A stretch of 41,759 nucleotides of DNA from positions 1-41,759 of the forward strand of contig JAIRSF010000059.1 of assembly GCA_031255595.1 (NCBI GenBank), in the 5' to 3' direction. Under the pieces are notes generated by a model, which worked only from the letters and a program-made list of their open reading frames with translations, searched no databases and was not told the DNA's origin. This document shows, piece by piece, positions 1 to 9,778 of this stretch. The position numbers and the translations under genes are program-made. Each line of letters starts with the position of its first letter. Positions within the stretch are counted from its first letter, which is position 1. The DNA comes from Tannerella sp. (GTDB lineage: Bacteria; Bacteroidota; Bacteroidia; Bacteroidales; Tannerellaceae).

Positions 1-110
1 ATACTATTGCAAATAATATGCCGGAATGATAACAAATTGATACACGCGTATTTGCAAAATGAAGCAGTGTCCGATATTGAACACCCTGTTCGTTTTCGGC
101 ACACAGAAAG

Positions 111-137
111 GGATCACCGCACGAGGCCGGTCCTAAA
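111..137 (+). repeat. Left arm of inverted repeat flanking the GH gene
   Basis: ggatcaccgcacgaggccggtcctaaa; its reverse complement matches 2822-2848 at 25/27 positions. Confidence 0.8.
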
Positions 138-199
138 TCGGCGAGGCTTTGAAGTTAGAAGTTAGAAGAAAATTCGCAATTAACATCGTGTACCAGATT

Positions 200-227
200 A
201 TTCACTATTAACTATTCACTATTCACT
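200..227 (+). repeat. Heptamer tandem array (TATTCAC/TATTAAC x4)
   Basis: tattcac tattaac tattcac tattcac read directly. Confidence 0.8.
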
Positions 228-250
228 AACAACGTTTATTATAGAAGATT

Positions 251-2749
251 ATGAAAAACAATTATCGATTCGTTTATAAAAGGGTGGTTTTATTCGTTTT
301 GCTTTCGTTGCCGGCATTACTATCTGCACAAAGCGACCAGCCGGAAACCTTACGGTCGTTGGCGGAAAAATTCCCGGCGCCCGACGGCGCCTATCACCCT
401 CACGTCTGGTGGCACTGGCTGGGCAGCAACTTCAGCAAGGAAGGGATCACCAAAGACCTCGAAGCGATGAAAGAATCCGGGATCGGCGGTGCGACGATCT
501 TCAATATCACCTCCTCCGTACAAGAATCTCATTTCCCGATCGAAAACAATCCCTGGCCGGAGCAAACCTTCCGAAGCGGAGCCTATTGGGACGCCATGAA
601 GCACACCATGAAAGAGGCGCAGAGGCTCGGGCTCAAAATCGGGCTCCATGGAACACCCGGTTATTCCGTCACAGGCGGGCCCTGGATCACCGAAGAACGG
701 GCTATGAAAGCGCTGATAAGCAGCAAAACCGTTATAGAATCGAAAGGCGGCGAAACGCCGGAGTGTATACTGCCCCGCCCGGAACTACCCGAATTCACAG
801 GCTACGATTCGAAATATACGGAAAACTACAAACCGCATAAGGCGTCCCTTTATTGGGATATCACCGTAATGGCAGTTCCGGATCGTCCGGACGCCTCGGT
901 CGGCGACATCATAGAAGTCGCCGGCTATATGGATGCCGGCGGACGCCTCCAATGGCAGGCGCCGGCAGGGAAATGGGTGATCTACCGCTACGGATATGCC
1001 CCAACAATGGCGCACCCTCACCCGCTCCCCGATGATATCATCGGCAAATCGCTGGAGGTCGACAAGATGAGCCTCGAAGACAACAAGTACCACTGGGAAG
1101 AACTGCTGGCGCCGTTAGAAGAACAGGTCGGCGATTATTTCGGCAGCACGTTCACCTATATATGGGTAGACAGCTACGAAGCAGGCGCACAAAACTGGAC
1201 GCCGGGTTTCCGGGAAGCATTTATCCGTATCAAGGGATACGACCCCATGCCCTGGATAGCCTTGTACCAGTTCAAAGAAAAAAAAGAGTTGGAGCACCGG
1301 TTCAACGCATGGCACAGCCCCGGATTTGAAAGCGACATGCCGGACTTCAAACTATTCATCCGGGACTACGGCGATGTTGTCAACCGGCTGTTTATCGACA
1401 ACGGGTGGCAGGTGGCGAAAGAGATGCTGCACAAGCGGCGCCTCAAATTCTATTGGGAACCTTATGGCGGGCCTTTCAGTAGCTACGAGGGGGCGATGCT
1501 TGCCGATATACCGGTAGGCGAATTTTGGTCGTCGGACGAGATCGTCTACGGGCATCCGCATATACTGCAGGCGGCTGTCGATTTTAACAAACGGATTATT
1601 GCTGCGGAAGCGCTTACCGGCTCGCCCATCTTCAGCCGCTACAACGAAGACCCCGCTTTCCTGAAACACACCGTCGACGGCGGATATGCAAGCGGGTACA
1701 ACCTCTACTTCCTGCACCACTGGGTTCACCAACCGTTCGGCGACAAATACCAGCCCGGCATGGGAATGGGTTGGTGGGGCACACATTTCGGGCGCCACCA
1801 GACCTGGTATAAACCCGGAAAAGCATTCTTCACCTATATGGCACGCTGCCAGATGCTACTGCAACAAGGCAGTTACGTCCCATCCGCCGCACATACGGCA
1901 CACCGGAGAACCCCGGAAGCTGAAATTTTCTTTGTAATCAACGCGTACGGCGATGTACGCAAAACGTTCGCTTTCCCCGTCACCTCCCGGGAACCGCAAC
2001 TATGGGACGCCTACCGCGGAACGATACGGAAGGCCTCCCGGTGGAAACAACAGGGAGACACCGCCTATATAGACCTGAACCTCGGAAAAGATGAATCCAT
2101 GTTTGTTGTCTTCCCCCACACCACAGGCACATACGGCATACTACCGGAAGAAGCGCCGGTGCTGGGAGAAACCTCCTCGGCGGTTACGGGCGCATGGAAC
2201 GTCACCTTCCAACCCAAATTAGGCAAACCTTTCAAACGCACACTCCCCTCTCTGACCGACTGGAGCCGGCAAAAAGACGAAGCATTGAAATATTTCTCCG
2301 GAACGGCAAAATATGAAAAAACCATTTGGGTAGAAGCGGCAGACCTGAGTGCGGACAAACAAGTCCGCTTAGACCTCGGCGAACTGCACGACATTGCCGA
2401 GCTGGAGGTCAACGGAAAAAACGCAGGCGTTTTGTGGGCGCCTCCCTACCGGACGGACATCACCCCATACCTAAAACCCGGCAAGAACAAACTAACGGTA
2501 TACATAACGAACAACTGGGCGAACCGTTTGATCGGAGATGAACAATACCCCGCCGATTTCGAATGGGGGCAAGAAAGAGGCGAAGAAGGACGTGCCATGA
2601 AAGCATTCCCCGACTGGTTCCTGCAAAACAAGCCACGCCCCTCGAAAGGACGCAAAACCTTCAACGTCTGGTACTATTACAAAAAAGATTCCCCCTTACA
2701 CCCCGCCGGATTACTCGGCCCCGTTCAACTAATCAAAATTAGAAATTAG
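251..2749 (+). CDS. Secreted glycoside hydrolase, GH106-like (alpha-L-rhamnosidase-type) with C-terminal GH2-like sugar-binding domain
   Basis: 832 aa ORF with N-terminal signal peptide; motif PHVWWHWLGSNFSKEGITKDLEAMKESGIGGATIF is typical of GH106-like proteins; C-terminal beta-sandwich-like segment (LDLGELHDIAELEVNGKNAGVLWAPPYRTDITPYLKPGKNKLTV). Confidence 0.75.
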   Translation: MKNNYRFVYKRVVLFVLLSLPALLSAQSDQPETLRSLAEKFPAPDGAYHPHVWWHWLGSNFSKEGITKDLEAMKESGIGGATIFNITSSVQESHFPIENNPWPEQTFRSGAYWDAMKHTMKEAQRLGLKIGLHGTPGYSVTGGPWITEERAMKALISSKTVIESKGGETPECILPRPELPEFTGYDSKYTENYKPHKASLYWDITVMAVPDRPDASVGDIIEVAGYMDAGGRLQWQAPAGKWVIYRYGYAPTMAHPHPLPDDIIGKSLEVDKMSLEDNKYHWEELLAPLEEQVGDYFGSTFTYIWVDSYEAGAQNWTPGFREAFIRIKGYDPMPWIALYQFKEKKELEHRFNAWHSPGFESDMPDFKLFIRDYGDVVNRLFIDNGWQVAKEMLHKRRLKFYWEPYGGPFSSYEGAMLADIPVGEFWSSDEIVYGHPHILQAAVDFNKRIIAAEALTGSPIFSRYNEDPAFLKHTVDGGYASGYNLYFLHHWVHQPFGDKYQPGMGMGWWGTHFGRHQTWYKPGKAFFTYMARCQMLLQQGSYVPSAAHTAHRRTPEAEIFFVINAYGDVRKTFAFPVTSREPQLWDAYRGTIRKASRWKQQGDTAYIDLNLGKDESMFVVFPHTTGTYGILPEEAPVLGETSSAVTGAWNVTFQPKLGKPFKRTLPSLTDWSRQKDEALKYFSGTAKYEKTIWVEAADLSADKQVRLDLGELHDIAELEVNGKNAGVLWAPPYRTDITPYLKPGKNKLTVYITNNWANRLIGDEQYPADFEWGQERGEEGRAMKAFPDWFLQNKPRPSKGRKTFNVWYYYKKDSPLHPAGLLGPVQLIKIRN

Positions 2750-2773
2750 AAGTTAGAAGTTAGAAATTAGAAG
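2739..2773 (+). repeat. Heptamer tandem array (TTAGAAR x5) overlapping the GH gene stop codon
   Basis: ttagaaa ttagaag ttagaag ttagaaa ttagaag; two more TTAGAAG units at 155-168. Confidence 0.85.
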
Positions 2774-2821
2774 TTAATAAAAAGTGCCAATAAAAAGTCA
2801 ATAAAAAGCAAAGTTAAGGAG

Positions 2822-2848
2822 TTTAGGACCAGCCTCGTGCGGTGAGCC
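2822..2848 (-). repeat. Right arm of inverted repeat flanking the GH gene
   Basis: tttaggaccagcctcgtgcggtgagcc, 25/27 match to the reverse complement of 111-137. Confidence 0.8.
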
Positions 2849-2874
2849 GTTAAGTAGCGAAGAGAGGCGTCAAG

Positions 2875-2995
2875 AAATCTGTGCTGTTTGAGCGAAGCGA
2901 GTTACACAGATTTCAGCCGACCGGAGCGTTAAGCTTAACGGGGCGAAGCGCACGAAGCCTTGATTTTTTGGTACTTTTTATCAAGAAAAAAGTAC
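2875..2995. repeat. Stacked palindromes, probable interspersed non-coding repeat element
   Basis: AAATCTGTG/CACAGATTT stem (2875-2883/2905-2913), perfect palindrome CGTTAAGCTTAACG (2927-2940), GTACTTTTT/AAAAAGTAC stem (2971-2979/2987-2995). Confidence 0.65.
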
Positions 2996-3061
2996 GAAAC
3001 CCCGAACACATACTTTTGCAGGTGATCCGAAAAGAATGTACCTTTTCCAGCATGCTTATTT

Positions 3062-3523
3062 TCAATTAACAAGGGTAAGCGCTTCCTGTACTTTGTAGAC
3101 CAGTTCCATCCAAACCCAGTAACGAAGGGCTTTGCCGGCAAGCATGGAAAGGGCGACGATCCAGATGTTGGCCCTTAGAAAGCCAAGCGCCACAGCGATG
3201 AAATCGCCGATGCCGGGCAAGAAGACAAAAAAGGCGATCCAGGCTCCTTTTTCCCGGATACGTTCCCGGATACGTTCCAGTTTGGTGATATCCAAGTGGA
3301 GGTACTTCTTTATCCAGAGGGTCTTGCCTGCCATTCCCAGCCAGTAGCAGGTCATTCCGCCGAGAAAATTTCCCGTCGTAGCTGCGATCATACAGCGTCC
3401 GTAGGAGGCTCCGCTCATCAGTACGCCCGTCAGGACGACTTCCGAACTAAACGGCAGTATCGTCGCAGCCAGAAAGGAGGCGGCGAAAACGCCGAGGTAC
3501 CCGTAGGTTATCAATATATCCAT
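3062..3523 (-). CDS. YqaA/DedA-like (VTT domain) small membrane protein
   Basis: 153 aa hydrophobic ORF; AATTGNFLGGMTCYWLGMAGK and FFVFLPGIGDFIAVALGFLR resemble the YqaA/SNARE-associated family. Confidence 0.75.
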   Translation of the reverse strand: MDILITYGYLGVFAASFLAATILPFSSEVVLTGVLMSGASYGRCMIAATTGNFLGGMTCYWLGMAGKTLWIKKYLHLDITKLERIRERIREKGAWIAFFVFLPGIGDFIAVALGFLRANIWIVALSMLAGKALRYWVWMELVYKVQEALTLVN

Positions 3524-4506
3524 ATACGTAACAGAAAAGAGGTCAGGCAGACCGACAATATAAAGTAATACAAAATAAAACGAAACATACGCCGGAGGTT
3601 TTCAAGAAAAGAGGCAATAATGACGGACAAGGGAATATATATCACCGCCAGAAACGAATCCGTATCTTTTCCGTACAACAGGATCAGGACAAAGATCCAG
3701 ACAGCGGCATTGAGTAAAAAGGAAAGTATCCGGCGCACACGCAGGCTGTTATTGTAAGCTTCCGCTTTTATATGAAAGAAAGCCATCGTGAAAACGATCA
3801 GTATCACGATCGATTCCACCCGATAGTATATGCCGTCGGACAACCATCCGAAGTCGGTCAATCCGTCGTAGAAAGGCCGGAAGATCAAAAAATCATGTTT
3901 CCATACACACCAGGCCAGCACAAACCAATAAATAATCGCCACTCCCGTCAGCGAAGCCGCGAAGCTCACAGTGTTCAGGGAACGAAACTGATACATGCCG
4001 ATCCAGAAAAGCGGGAGGAGCCACAGTGACTGCGGCATAAACAATCCCGCAATGCCGGTTAATAGGCCTATGTTGAAGAAATTCCCTTTCGACTGGGGGG
4101 ACTGGTAAGCGGAAAACAACTCCCGGAGGGCAAAAGCAAAGCATATCAATACAACGGATACTTCCCTTACGGGCAGCAGGCCCGCGTTGGTGCTTATCAG
4201 CAACAGGTACAACATAAACGGCAAACGTGTACGCTCACGTATCAGCACCTCCGTATCGCTGATACGCTGTATGACACAGGCAACAAGCAGGAGGATGAAT
4301 ATGCCGGTGAAAGAGGCGACCATCCGGTTGTTATTGATGAGCCTGCCGAGAAATAGCCACATCGACGTCGTCGAGGCTTTTTCCTCCACAGGCGGAAAAG
4401 CGTTTGCCGCCGCATAACATAAAACCCAGCACAGGAAACAAACGGCAACTGTCGGCAAGATCGACAATGATTTCAATCGTTTATCCGTACTACGAAAATG
4501 TTTCAT
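3511..4506 (-). CDS. Polytopic membrane protein of unknown function (DUF6427-like)
   Basis: 331 aa ORF with many hydrophobic segments; overlaps the next gene by 13 nt. Confidence 0.6.
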   Translation of the reverse strand: MKHFRSTDKRLKSLSILPTVAVCFLCWVLCYAAANAFPPVEEKASTTSMWLFLGRLINNNRMVASFTGIFILLLVACVIQRISDTEVLIRERTRLPFMLYLLLISTNAGLLPVREVSVVLICFAFALRELFSAYQSPQSKGNFFNIGLLTGIAGLFMPQSLWLLPLFWIGMYQFRSLNTVSFAASLTGVAIIYWFVLAWCVWKHDFLIFRPFYDGLTDFGWLSDGIYYRVESIVILIVFTMAFFHIKAEAYNNSLRVRRILSFLLNAAVWIFVLILLYGKDTDSFLAVIYIPLSVIIASFLENLRRMFRFILYYFILSVCLTSFLLRIWIY

Positions 4507-4570
4507 AAAAATGTCCGATTACATCCGTTTTCAATACCATGAGAAGGAGGGGCAGTCCCCAAGTCCGGAT

Positions 4571-5842
4571 TCAAATATCAAATCCGATATCGCGGCGAAA
4601 ATATTTTTTATCAAACCGTATCATCCCGGCTCCGGCAAACGAGTGGGCCAAAGCATCCTCTTTGGTAGCGCCGCAAGAGCTGAGGGCGATCACGCGGCCG
4701 CCGTTCGTCAGGATTTGCCCGTCTTTCAGCGTCGTTCCCGCATGAAAAACAACACATTCGCGTGGCACGTTTTCAAGTCCGGTAATCACTTTCCCTTTCT
4801 CATAGGCTTCGGGATATCCGCCGCTGACAAGCATGACCGTCGCCGCCGCGCGGCAGTCTTCCGTCAGTTTCCGGCGCGCAAGATCTCCCCGGGCCACTCC
4901 TTCCAGCAAATCGACCAGGTCGCTCTCTATGCGCAGCATCACTACTTCCGTTTCCGGATCGCCCATCCGGCAGTTATATTCAATCACCATCGGCTCTCCG
5001 TCCACATTGATCAGCCCGAGAAAAATAAATCCCTTATAATCTATCTCCTCCTCCTTCAACCCCCGGATCGTAGGACGGATGATACGTTCCTCCACCTTCC
5101 GCATAAACGCCTCGTCGGCAAAGGGAACAGGAGAAACGGCGCCCATACCCCCTGTGTTCAGTCCGGTATTTCCTTCGCCGATGCGCTTATAATCTTTCGC
5201 CACCGGCAATATCTTGTAATCATTGCCGTCGGTGAGAACAAAAACGGAACATTCCACGCCGTCTAAAAACTCCTCGATCACAACCTTGCGGCTTGCCTGT
5301 CCGAACATGCCCTGCAGCATATTTCGCAGTTCACCGGCCGCATCCGCCAAAGAATCGATAATCAATACTCCCTTGCCGGCGGCCAATCCATCCGCTTTCA
5401 GCACATAAGGGGGCTGCAGGGTGCTCAGAAACGCAATCCCTTCATCCACCTGTTCGCCGGTAAAACTCCTGTACCGCGCCGTAGGGATCCGGTGACGCAT
5501 CATAAAGGCTTTCGCAAAATCCTTGCTTCCTTCCAGCCGCGCCCCCTGGCGGCTCGGCCCGATCACAGGGATGCCCGACAAAGCTTCGTCGGCTTTAAAG
5601 AAATCATAGATCCCCTCCACCAACGGATCTTCCGGCCCCACGACCACCATATCTATTTCATGTTCCAGCACAAATTCCCCGATACGGGGAAAATCATTCA
5701 CTTTCATATCAACATTCACACCGGTTGCTGCGGTTCCCGCATTACCCGGCGCAATGTACAGCCGCTCCGTTTTCGGACTTTGCCCGATCTTCCAGGCCAA
5801 CGCATGTTCGCGCCCTCCGGAGCCTAATAACAGAATATTCAT
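4571..5842 (-). CDS. purD: Phosphoribosylamine--glycine ligase
   Basis: [66 protein letters not shown]. Confidence 0.95.
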   Translation of the reverse strand: MNILLLGSGGREHALAWKIGQSPKTERLYIAPGNAGTAATGVNVDMKVNDFPRIGEFVLEHEIDMVVVGPEDPLVEGIYDFFKADEALSGIPVIGPSRQGARLEGSKDFAKAFMMRHRIPTARYRSFTGEQVDEGIAFLSTLQPPYVLKADGLAAGKGVLIIDSLADAAGELRNMLQGMFGQASRKVVIEEFLDGVECSVFVLTDGNDYKILPVAKDYKRIGEGNTGLNTGGMGAVSPVPFADEAFMRKVEERIIRPTIRGLKEEEIDYKGFIFLGLINVDGEPMVIEYNCRMGDPETEVVMLRIESDLVDLLEGVARGDLARRKLTEDCRAAATVMLVSGGYPEAYEKGKVITGLENVPRECVVFHAGTTLKDGQILTNGGRVIALSSCGATKEDALAHSFAGAGMIRFDKKYFRRDIGFDI

Positions 5843-5883
5843 TTGATGTATTGTTTAATTGTAAAATCGTACATTGTCGAGCC

Positions 5884-8082
5884 TCAATCATCCACTGGCT
5901 TTAATTGGGCGTCGAAATACCGGGTGATTTTCTCATACAGATGCGGACGGTCTTTTCCGACCACATTATGAGGATGGCCCGGATACACAAAATAATCGGG
6001 AAATGTTCCTGCGTCGACACATGCCTTCACAAACAAAAGGCTGTGTTGCCACACCACAACCGGATCCTCATCGCCATGAATAAGCAATAAGTTCCCTTTC
6101 AGGTTACCGGCCTTATTCAATAGGTCGGACGCTTTGTATCCTTCCGGATTTTCTTTCGGATGATCCATATAACGTTCTCCGTACATGATTTCATAACGGT
6201 TCCAGTCGATCACAGGGCCTCCGGCCACCCCCACCCTGAACACATCCGGATGGGTGAGCATCAGGTTTGTCGTCATAAAACCGCCATAACTCCAGCCATG
6301 CACGCCGATACGTTCGGTATCGACATAAGGGAGTGACTTCAGAAAATCGATTCCTTTCATCTGATCTGCCATCTCTACTTCTCCAAGCCGGCGATGGATC
6401 ACACTCTCAAATTCAAATCCCCGATTGGCGGAACCGCGATTATCCACCGTAAACATAATATACCCCCGACGCGCCATATACAAGTCCCAGCCGCCGGCGC
6501 CGTTCATCCATCCGCCGGTAACCATCTGTGCATGAGGCCCGCCGTAGACATACACAATAACGGGGTATTTTTTCGTTTCATCCATGTCGGGCGGCGTGAC
6601 CAGGCGGTAATAAAGTTTCGTCCGGTTGTCGGCGGCCGTAAGCGTACCCACCCGAACATCCGGCATCCTGTAGCTTTCGTAAGGATCCTTTGCCGTTAAC
6701 AAAGACCGGATCGACCGACCGGTTCCTACATTTATGATATCTATATCACGAGGCGTCGCCGGCGCAGACGTTTGGTCGATCAGATAAGTTGCCGTTACAT
6801 TCAGTTGAACCCGGTGTACGCCTTCTTTCGGATTCAGGCAATCTCGTTTGCCGTTCTTCATATTCAATTTCCAGGCATACGTTTCAAGCGGACTGCCTTC
6901 TTCCGCAGACCGGACATCCCGGGGAGCCGTAGCCGTAAAAAACACGTGATGTCCTGTTTCATCAAAGCCCAGCACCTCCTGAACAGCCCAGCGGCCCGCA
7001 GTCAACTGTTTTAACATTTTACCGGACGTATCATACAAATAGAGATGATTATATCCGTCACGCCGGCTCTGCCATATAAACCGTTCCGCATGACCGGGAA
7101 GAAACCGTACCGGTTGCTGCGGCTCGACATAACGCTCATTCGTTTCGACAAACAACTCCGCCTCGCATTCGCCTGTTTCCGCACTGTAACGCACCAGCCG
7201 GCAGGTGTCCTGACCGCGGTTCAACTCCGCAATATAAAGGCTTTTCTCATCGGGGCTCCAAGCCACATTCGTAAGATATTTCTCTTTCGGCAAACCGGTC
7301 TTCAGCCACACCGTCCGTTTATCCGACAGGCGGAAAACCCCAACTGTCACTTCATGGCTTTTCATCCCCGCCATCGGATATTTAAAAGGTTCCGCTTTCG
7401 CCGTCCGTTCGCTGATATGAACGACCGGATAATCCGTCACCATCGACTCGTCCATCCGGTAAAAAGCCAGGGCGCTCCCTTTCGGAGCCCAGAACAGCCC
7501 TTTATGAATACCAAATTCATTCTGATGCACCGAGGTTCCGCAAACGATCCCCGGATCCGTTTCGTTTGTCACCGTTTCCGTCCGGCCGTCGGGGGTGATT
7601 ATATACACATTATTTTCTTTCGTATAGGCAATATTTCCGTTTGCCTTATCATATTCCCACCGGCTACCGGATTTATCCGGTTCATAACGGGCTGTGATTC
7701 GATTCGTTGCCAGGTCATAATGTACCCGGTTATTTTTGTACTGAAATGCGATCTCCGTTTTCTTCTGATCGGGAACAAAAAAAGCCGGCATGGAACCGGT
7801 TTCGGGCAAACCTGCCGACGCCAGTACGGCATTCAACTGCTTGCGTGTAAAAGCGACCTGTTCCTTTTTACCGGCAGGATCGGACGTCAGCAGGCTGTCG
7901 CCTCTCACGTACATATACTTGTCGCCACACCATTGCAATTGCCTGATATTTTGCGGGATAAAACGATAGTTAGAACTTCCTCCCGGTATCAGATCCTGAA
8001 AAGTCAATTCTTTTTCCTGCGCCTTAACCGGCATAGATATTAACATTACCCATACATAAATAATAATATACTTAATCTTCAT
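5884..8082 (-). CDS. S9 family peptidase, dipeptidyl peptidase IV-like
   Basis: Start revised from 8199 to 8082 (MKIKYIIIYVWVMLISMPVKAQ signal peptide); GWSYGGFM nucleophile motif, DEDPVV, PGHPHNV; N-terminal DPPIV propeller. Confidence 0.88.
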   Translation of the reverse strand: MKIKYIIIYVWVMLISMPVKAQEKELTFQDLIPGGSSNYRFIPQNIRQLQWCGDKYMYVRGDSLLTSDPAGKKEQVAFTRKQLNAVLASAGLPETGSMPAFFVPDQKKTEIAFQYKNNRVHYDLATNRITARYEPDKSGSRWEYDKANGNIAYTKENNVYIITPDGRTETVTNETDPGIVCGTSVHQNEFGIHKGLFWAPKGSALAFYRMDESMVTDYPVVHISERTAKAEPFKYPMAGMKSHEVTVGVFRLSDKRTVWLKTGLPKEKYLTNVAWSPDEKSLYIAELNRGQDTCRLVRYSAETGECEAELFVETNERYVEPQQPVRFLPGHAERFIWQSRRDGYNHLYLYDTSGKMLKQLTAGRWAVQEVLGFDETGHHVFFTATAPRDVRSAEEGSPLETYAWKLNMKNGKRDCLNPKEGVHRVQLNVTATYLIDQTSAPATPRDIDIINVGTGRSIRSLLTAKDPYESYRMPDVRVGTLTAADNRTKLYYRLVTPPDMDETKKYPVIVYVYGGPHAQMVTGGWMNGAGGWDLYMARRGYIMFTVDNRGSANRGFEFESVIHRRLGEVEMADQMKGIDFLKSLPYVDTERIGVHGWSYGGFMTTNLMLTHPDVFRVGVAGGPVIDWNRYEIMYGERYMDHPKENPEGYKASDLLNKAGNLKGNLLLIHGDEDPVVVWQHSLLFVKACVDAGTFPDYFVYPGHPHNVVGKDRPHLYEKITRYFDAQLKPVDD

Positions 8083-9778
8083 ACGGTTTATTTTTAAACG
8101 ACTTGCTATTTCTGTCGTACGGTTTATCTTTCTTTCCGAAAAACTTGTCATCTTTTCCCAAAACCTTACGGTCACGAGCCGGTTTCCGATCCTTATCAAA
8201 ACGATCGCTCCCTTTTCCGAATGATCCGCGACTTCCGCCCGACGATTCCGGGTTCCTGCCCGACGATTCGCGCCCTCTCACAAACGGTTTGTCCTTCCAA
8301 TCGGACGAGCGGCTTTTCCCGGAAGAAGACGGCGTGTTATTTTCTAACCGTTTACGATCTTTTGCCGCCAATCGTTCTTCCGCAAACTTCTTATTTATAC
8401 GGGAATCCGTACGAGTGCGTTCTTCATAAAATTTCCCCTGCCGTTCACCGGATTTCTTCTGCCGTTCACCGAACTTTTCATCACTGCCGAAAGACCTTCT
8501 CCGTTCACCTTCACGACCGAACCGTTCAACCCTATCCCGATGTTCGATGCCGCCGGGTTTTCGTGCGGAAAAATCCGTCTTATTCAAGGTTCTTTCCGGT
8601 AGCCTGCCGCCATGCTCCCGGATTGCTTTCTTATAATCCGTTTTTTTGCCTTCAAACAGCTCATAACAACGATATTCACAGTCCAGATCACCGTTTATCA
8701 GTTTGATTTTATGTTTGGGACGCAACCCGATCTTATCAAAACATTCGTCCTTATAACTCAATATCCAGGCCTCATACCCGGAAAAAACATGTTTCAACCG
8801 CTCGCCGATCATGGAGTATAATTCCATGATGTCCCCGGAAGAAATCCGTTCGCCATAAGGCGGATTCATCACCAATATTCCCGGACGAACCGCCTCCGTA
8901 TATTGCTGGAACGGCATGCTCTTAATCTCAATATATTTAGACAGGCCTGCGCTTCGTATATTTTTCATTGCCTTTTCAATCGCTATCGGCGATATATCCG
9001 ATCCATAGCATTTGAAATCAAATTCCCTTTCCGACGATTCGTCATTATATATTTCATCCAGCAACTCCCGGTCGAAATCCGGCCACCGTTCAAACGCATA
9101 TTCTTTGCGAAAAACACCCGGAGCAATATTCAATGCAATCATCGCCGCCTCAATCAGCAAAGTACCGGAGCCACACATCGGGTCGATGAAATTTGTTTCC
9201 CCTCTCCAATCCGTCCGAAGAATCATGCCGGCCGCAAGCACTTCGTTCAGCGGCGCCTCGACCTGGGCTACACGATAACCGCGTTTATGCAGGCTCTCGC
9301 CCGAACTGTCGAGCGAAACGGTGCAATCATTATGCGAAATATGGATATTTATATATACGTCCGGATTGTTGACCCTGACGGAAGGGCGCTTCCCATATTT
9401 ATCATTAAAATAATCGGCAATTGCATCTTTTGTCCGGTATGCCACAAATTTCGAATGATTAAACTTTTCCGAATAAACGACCGCATCAATTGCAAATGTT
9501 TTATCGGGCGACAGGTAGTCGTCCCAATCCATATTTTTTATTTCCCGGTAAACCACATCGGCATGGTCTGCCTTAAAATGAGCGATAGGTTTCAGGATCC
9601 TCAACGCTGTACGGCAATGAAAATTTGCTTTATAAAGCATTGCCTTATCACCGGAAAACGAAACCATCCGCCGGCCCGTTTCCACATCATCCGCACCAAG
9701 AGCCGTAAGCTCCCCGGCCAAAATATCCTCCAAACCATAGAGGGTTTTAGCCACCATTTCAAAATGATTCTCTTTCAT
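8072..9778 (-). CDS. THUMP-domain class I SAM-dependent RNA methyltransferase (RlmL/YpsC-like) with long basic low-complexity C-terminal tail
   Basis: FIDPMCGSGTLLIEAAMIA and LVMNPPYGERI (N6/N2-MTase NPPY motif); tail of about 180 residues rich in R/K/D/G/S. Confidence 0.88.
   Translation of the reverse strand: MKENHFEMVAKTLYGLEDILAGELTALGADDVETGRRMVSFSGDKAMLYKANFHCRTALRILKPIAHFKADHADVVYREIKNMDWDDYLSPDKTFAIDAVVYSEKFNHSKFVAYRTKDAIADYFNDKYGKRPSVRVNNPDVYINIHISHNDCTVSLDSSGESLHKRGYRVAQVEAPLNEVLAAGMILRTDWRGETNFIDPMCGSGTLLIEAAMIALNIAPGVFRKEYAFERWPDFDRELLDEIYNDESSEREFDFKCYGSDISPIAIEKAMKNIRSAGLSKYIEIKSMPFQQYTEAVRPGILVMNPPYGERISSGDIMELYSMIGERLKHVFSGYEAWILSYKDECFDKIGLRPKHKIKLINGDLDCEYRCYELFEGKKTDYKKAIREHGGRLPERTLNKTDFSARKPGGIEHRDRVERFGREGERRRSFGSDEKFGERQKKSGERQGKFYEERTRTDSRINKKFAEERLAAKDRKRLENNTPSSSGKSRSSDWKDKPFVRGRESSGRNPESSGGSRGSFGKGSDRFDKDRKPARDRKVLGKDDKFFGKKDKPYDRNSKSFKNKPYED

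Noticed and set aside
2881-3069. 62-aa ORF LFERSELHRFQPTGALSLTGRSARSLDFLVLFIKKKVR
   Set aside because: Translation of the palindrome-rich intergenic repeat, not a protein-coding gene.
4511-5266. 251-aa plus-strand ORF
   Set aside because: Antisense to purD; no coherent protein signature.
7045-8043. 332-aa plus-strand ORF
   Set aside because: Antisense to the well-supported S9 peptidase; no recognisable domain and atypical composition.
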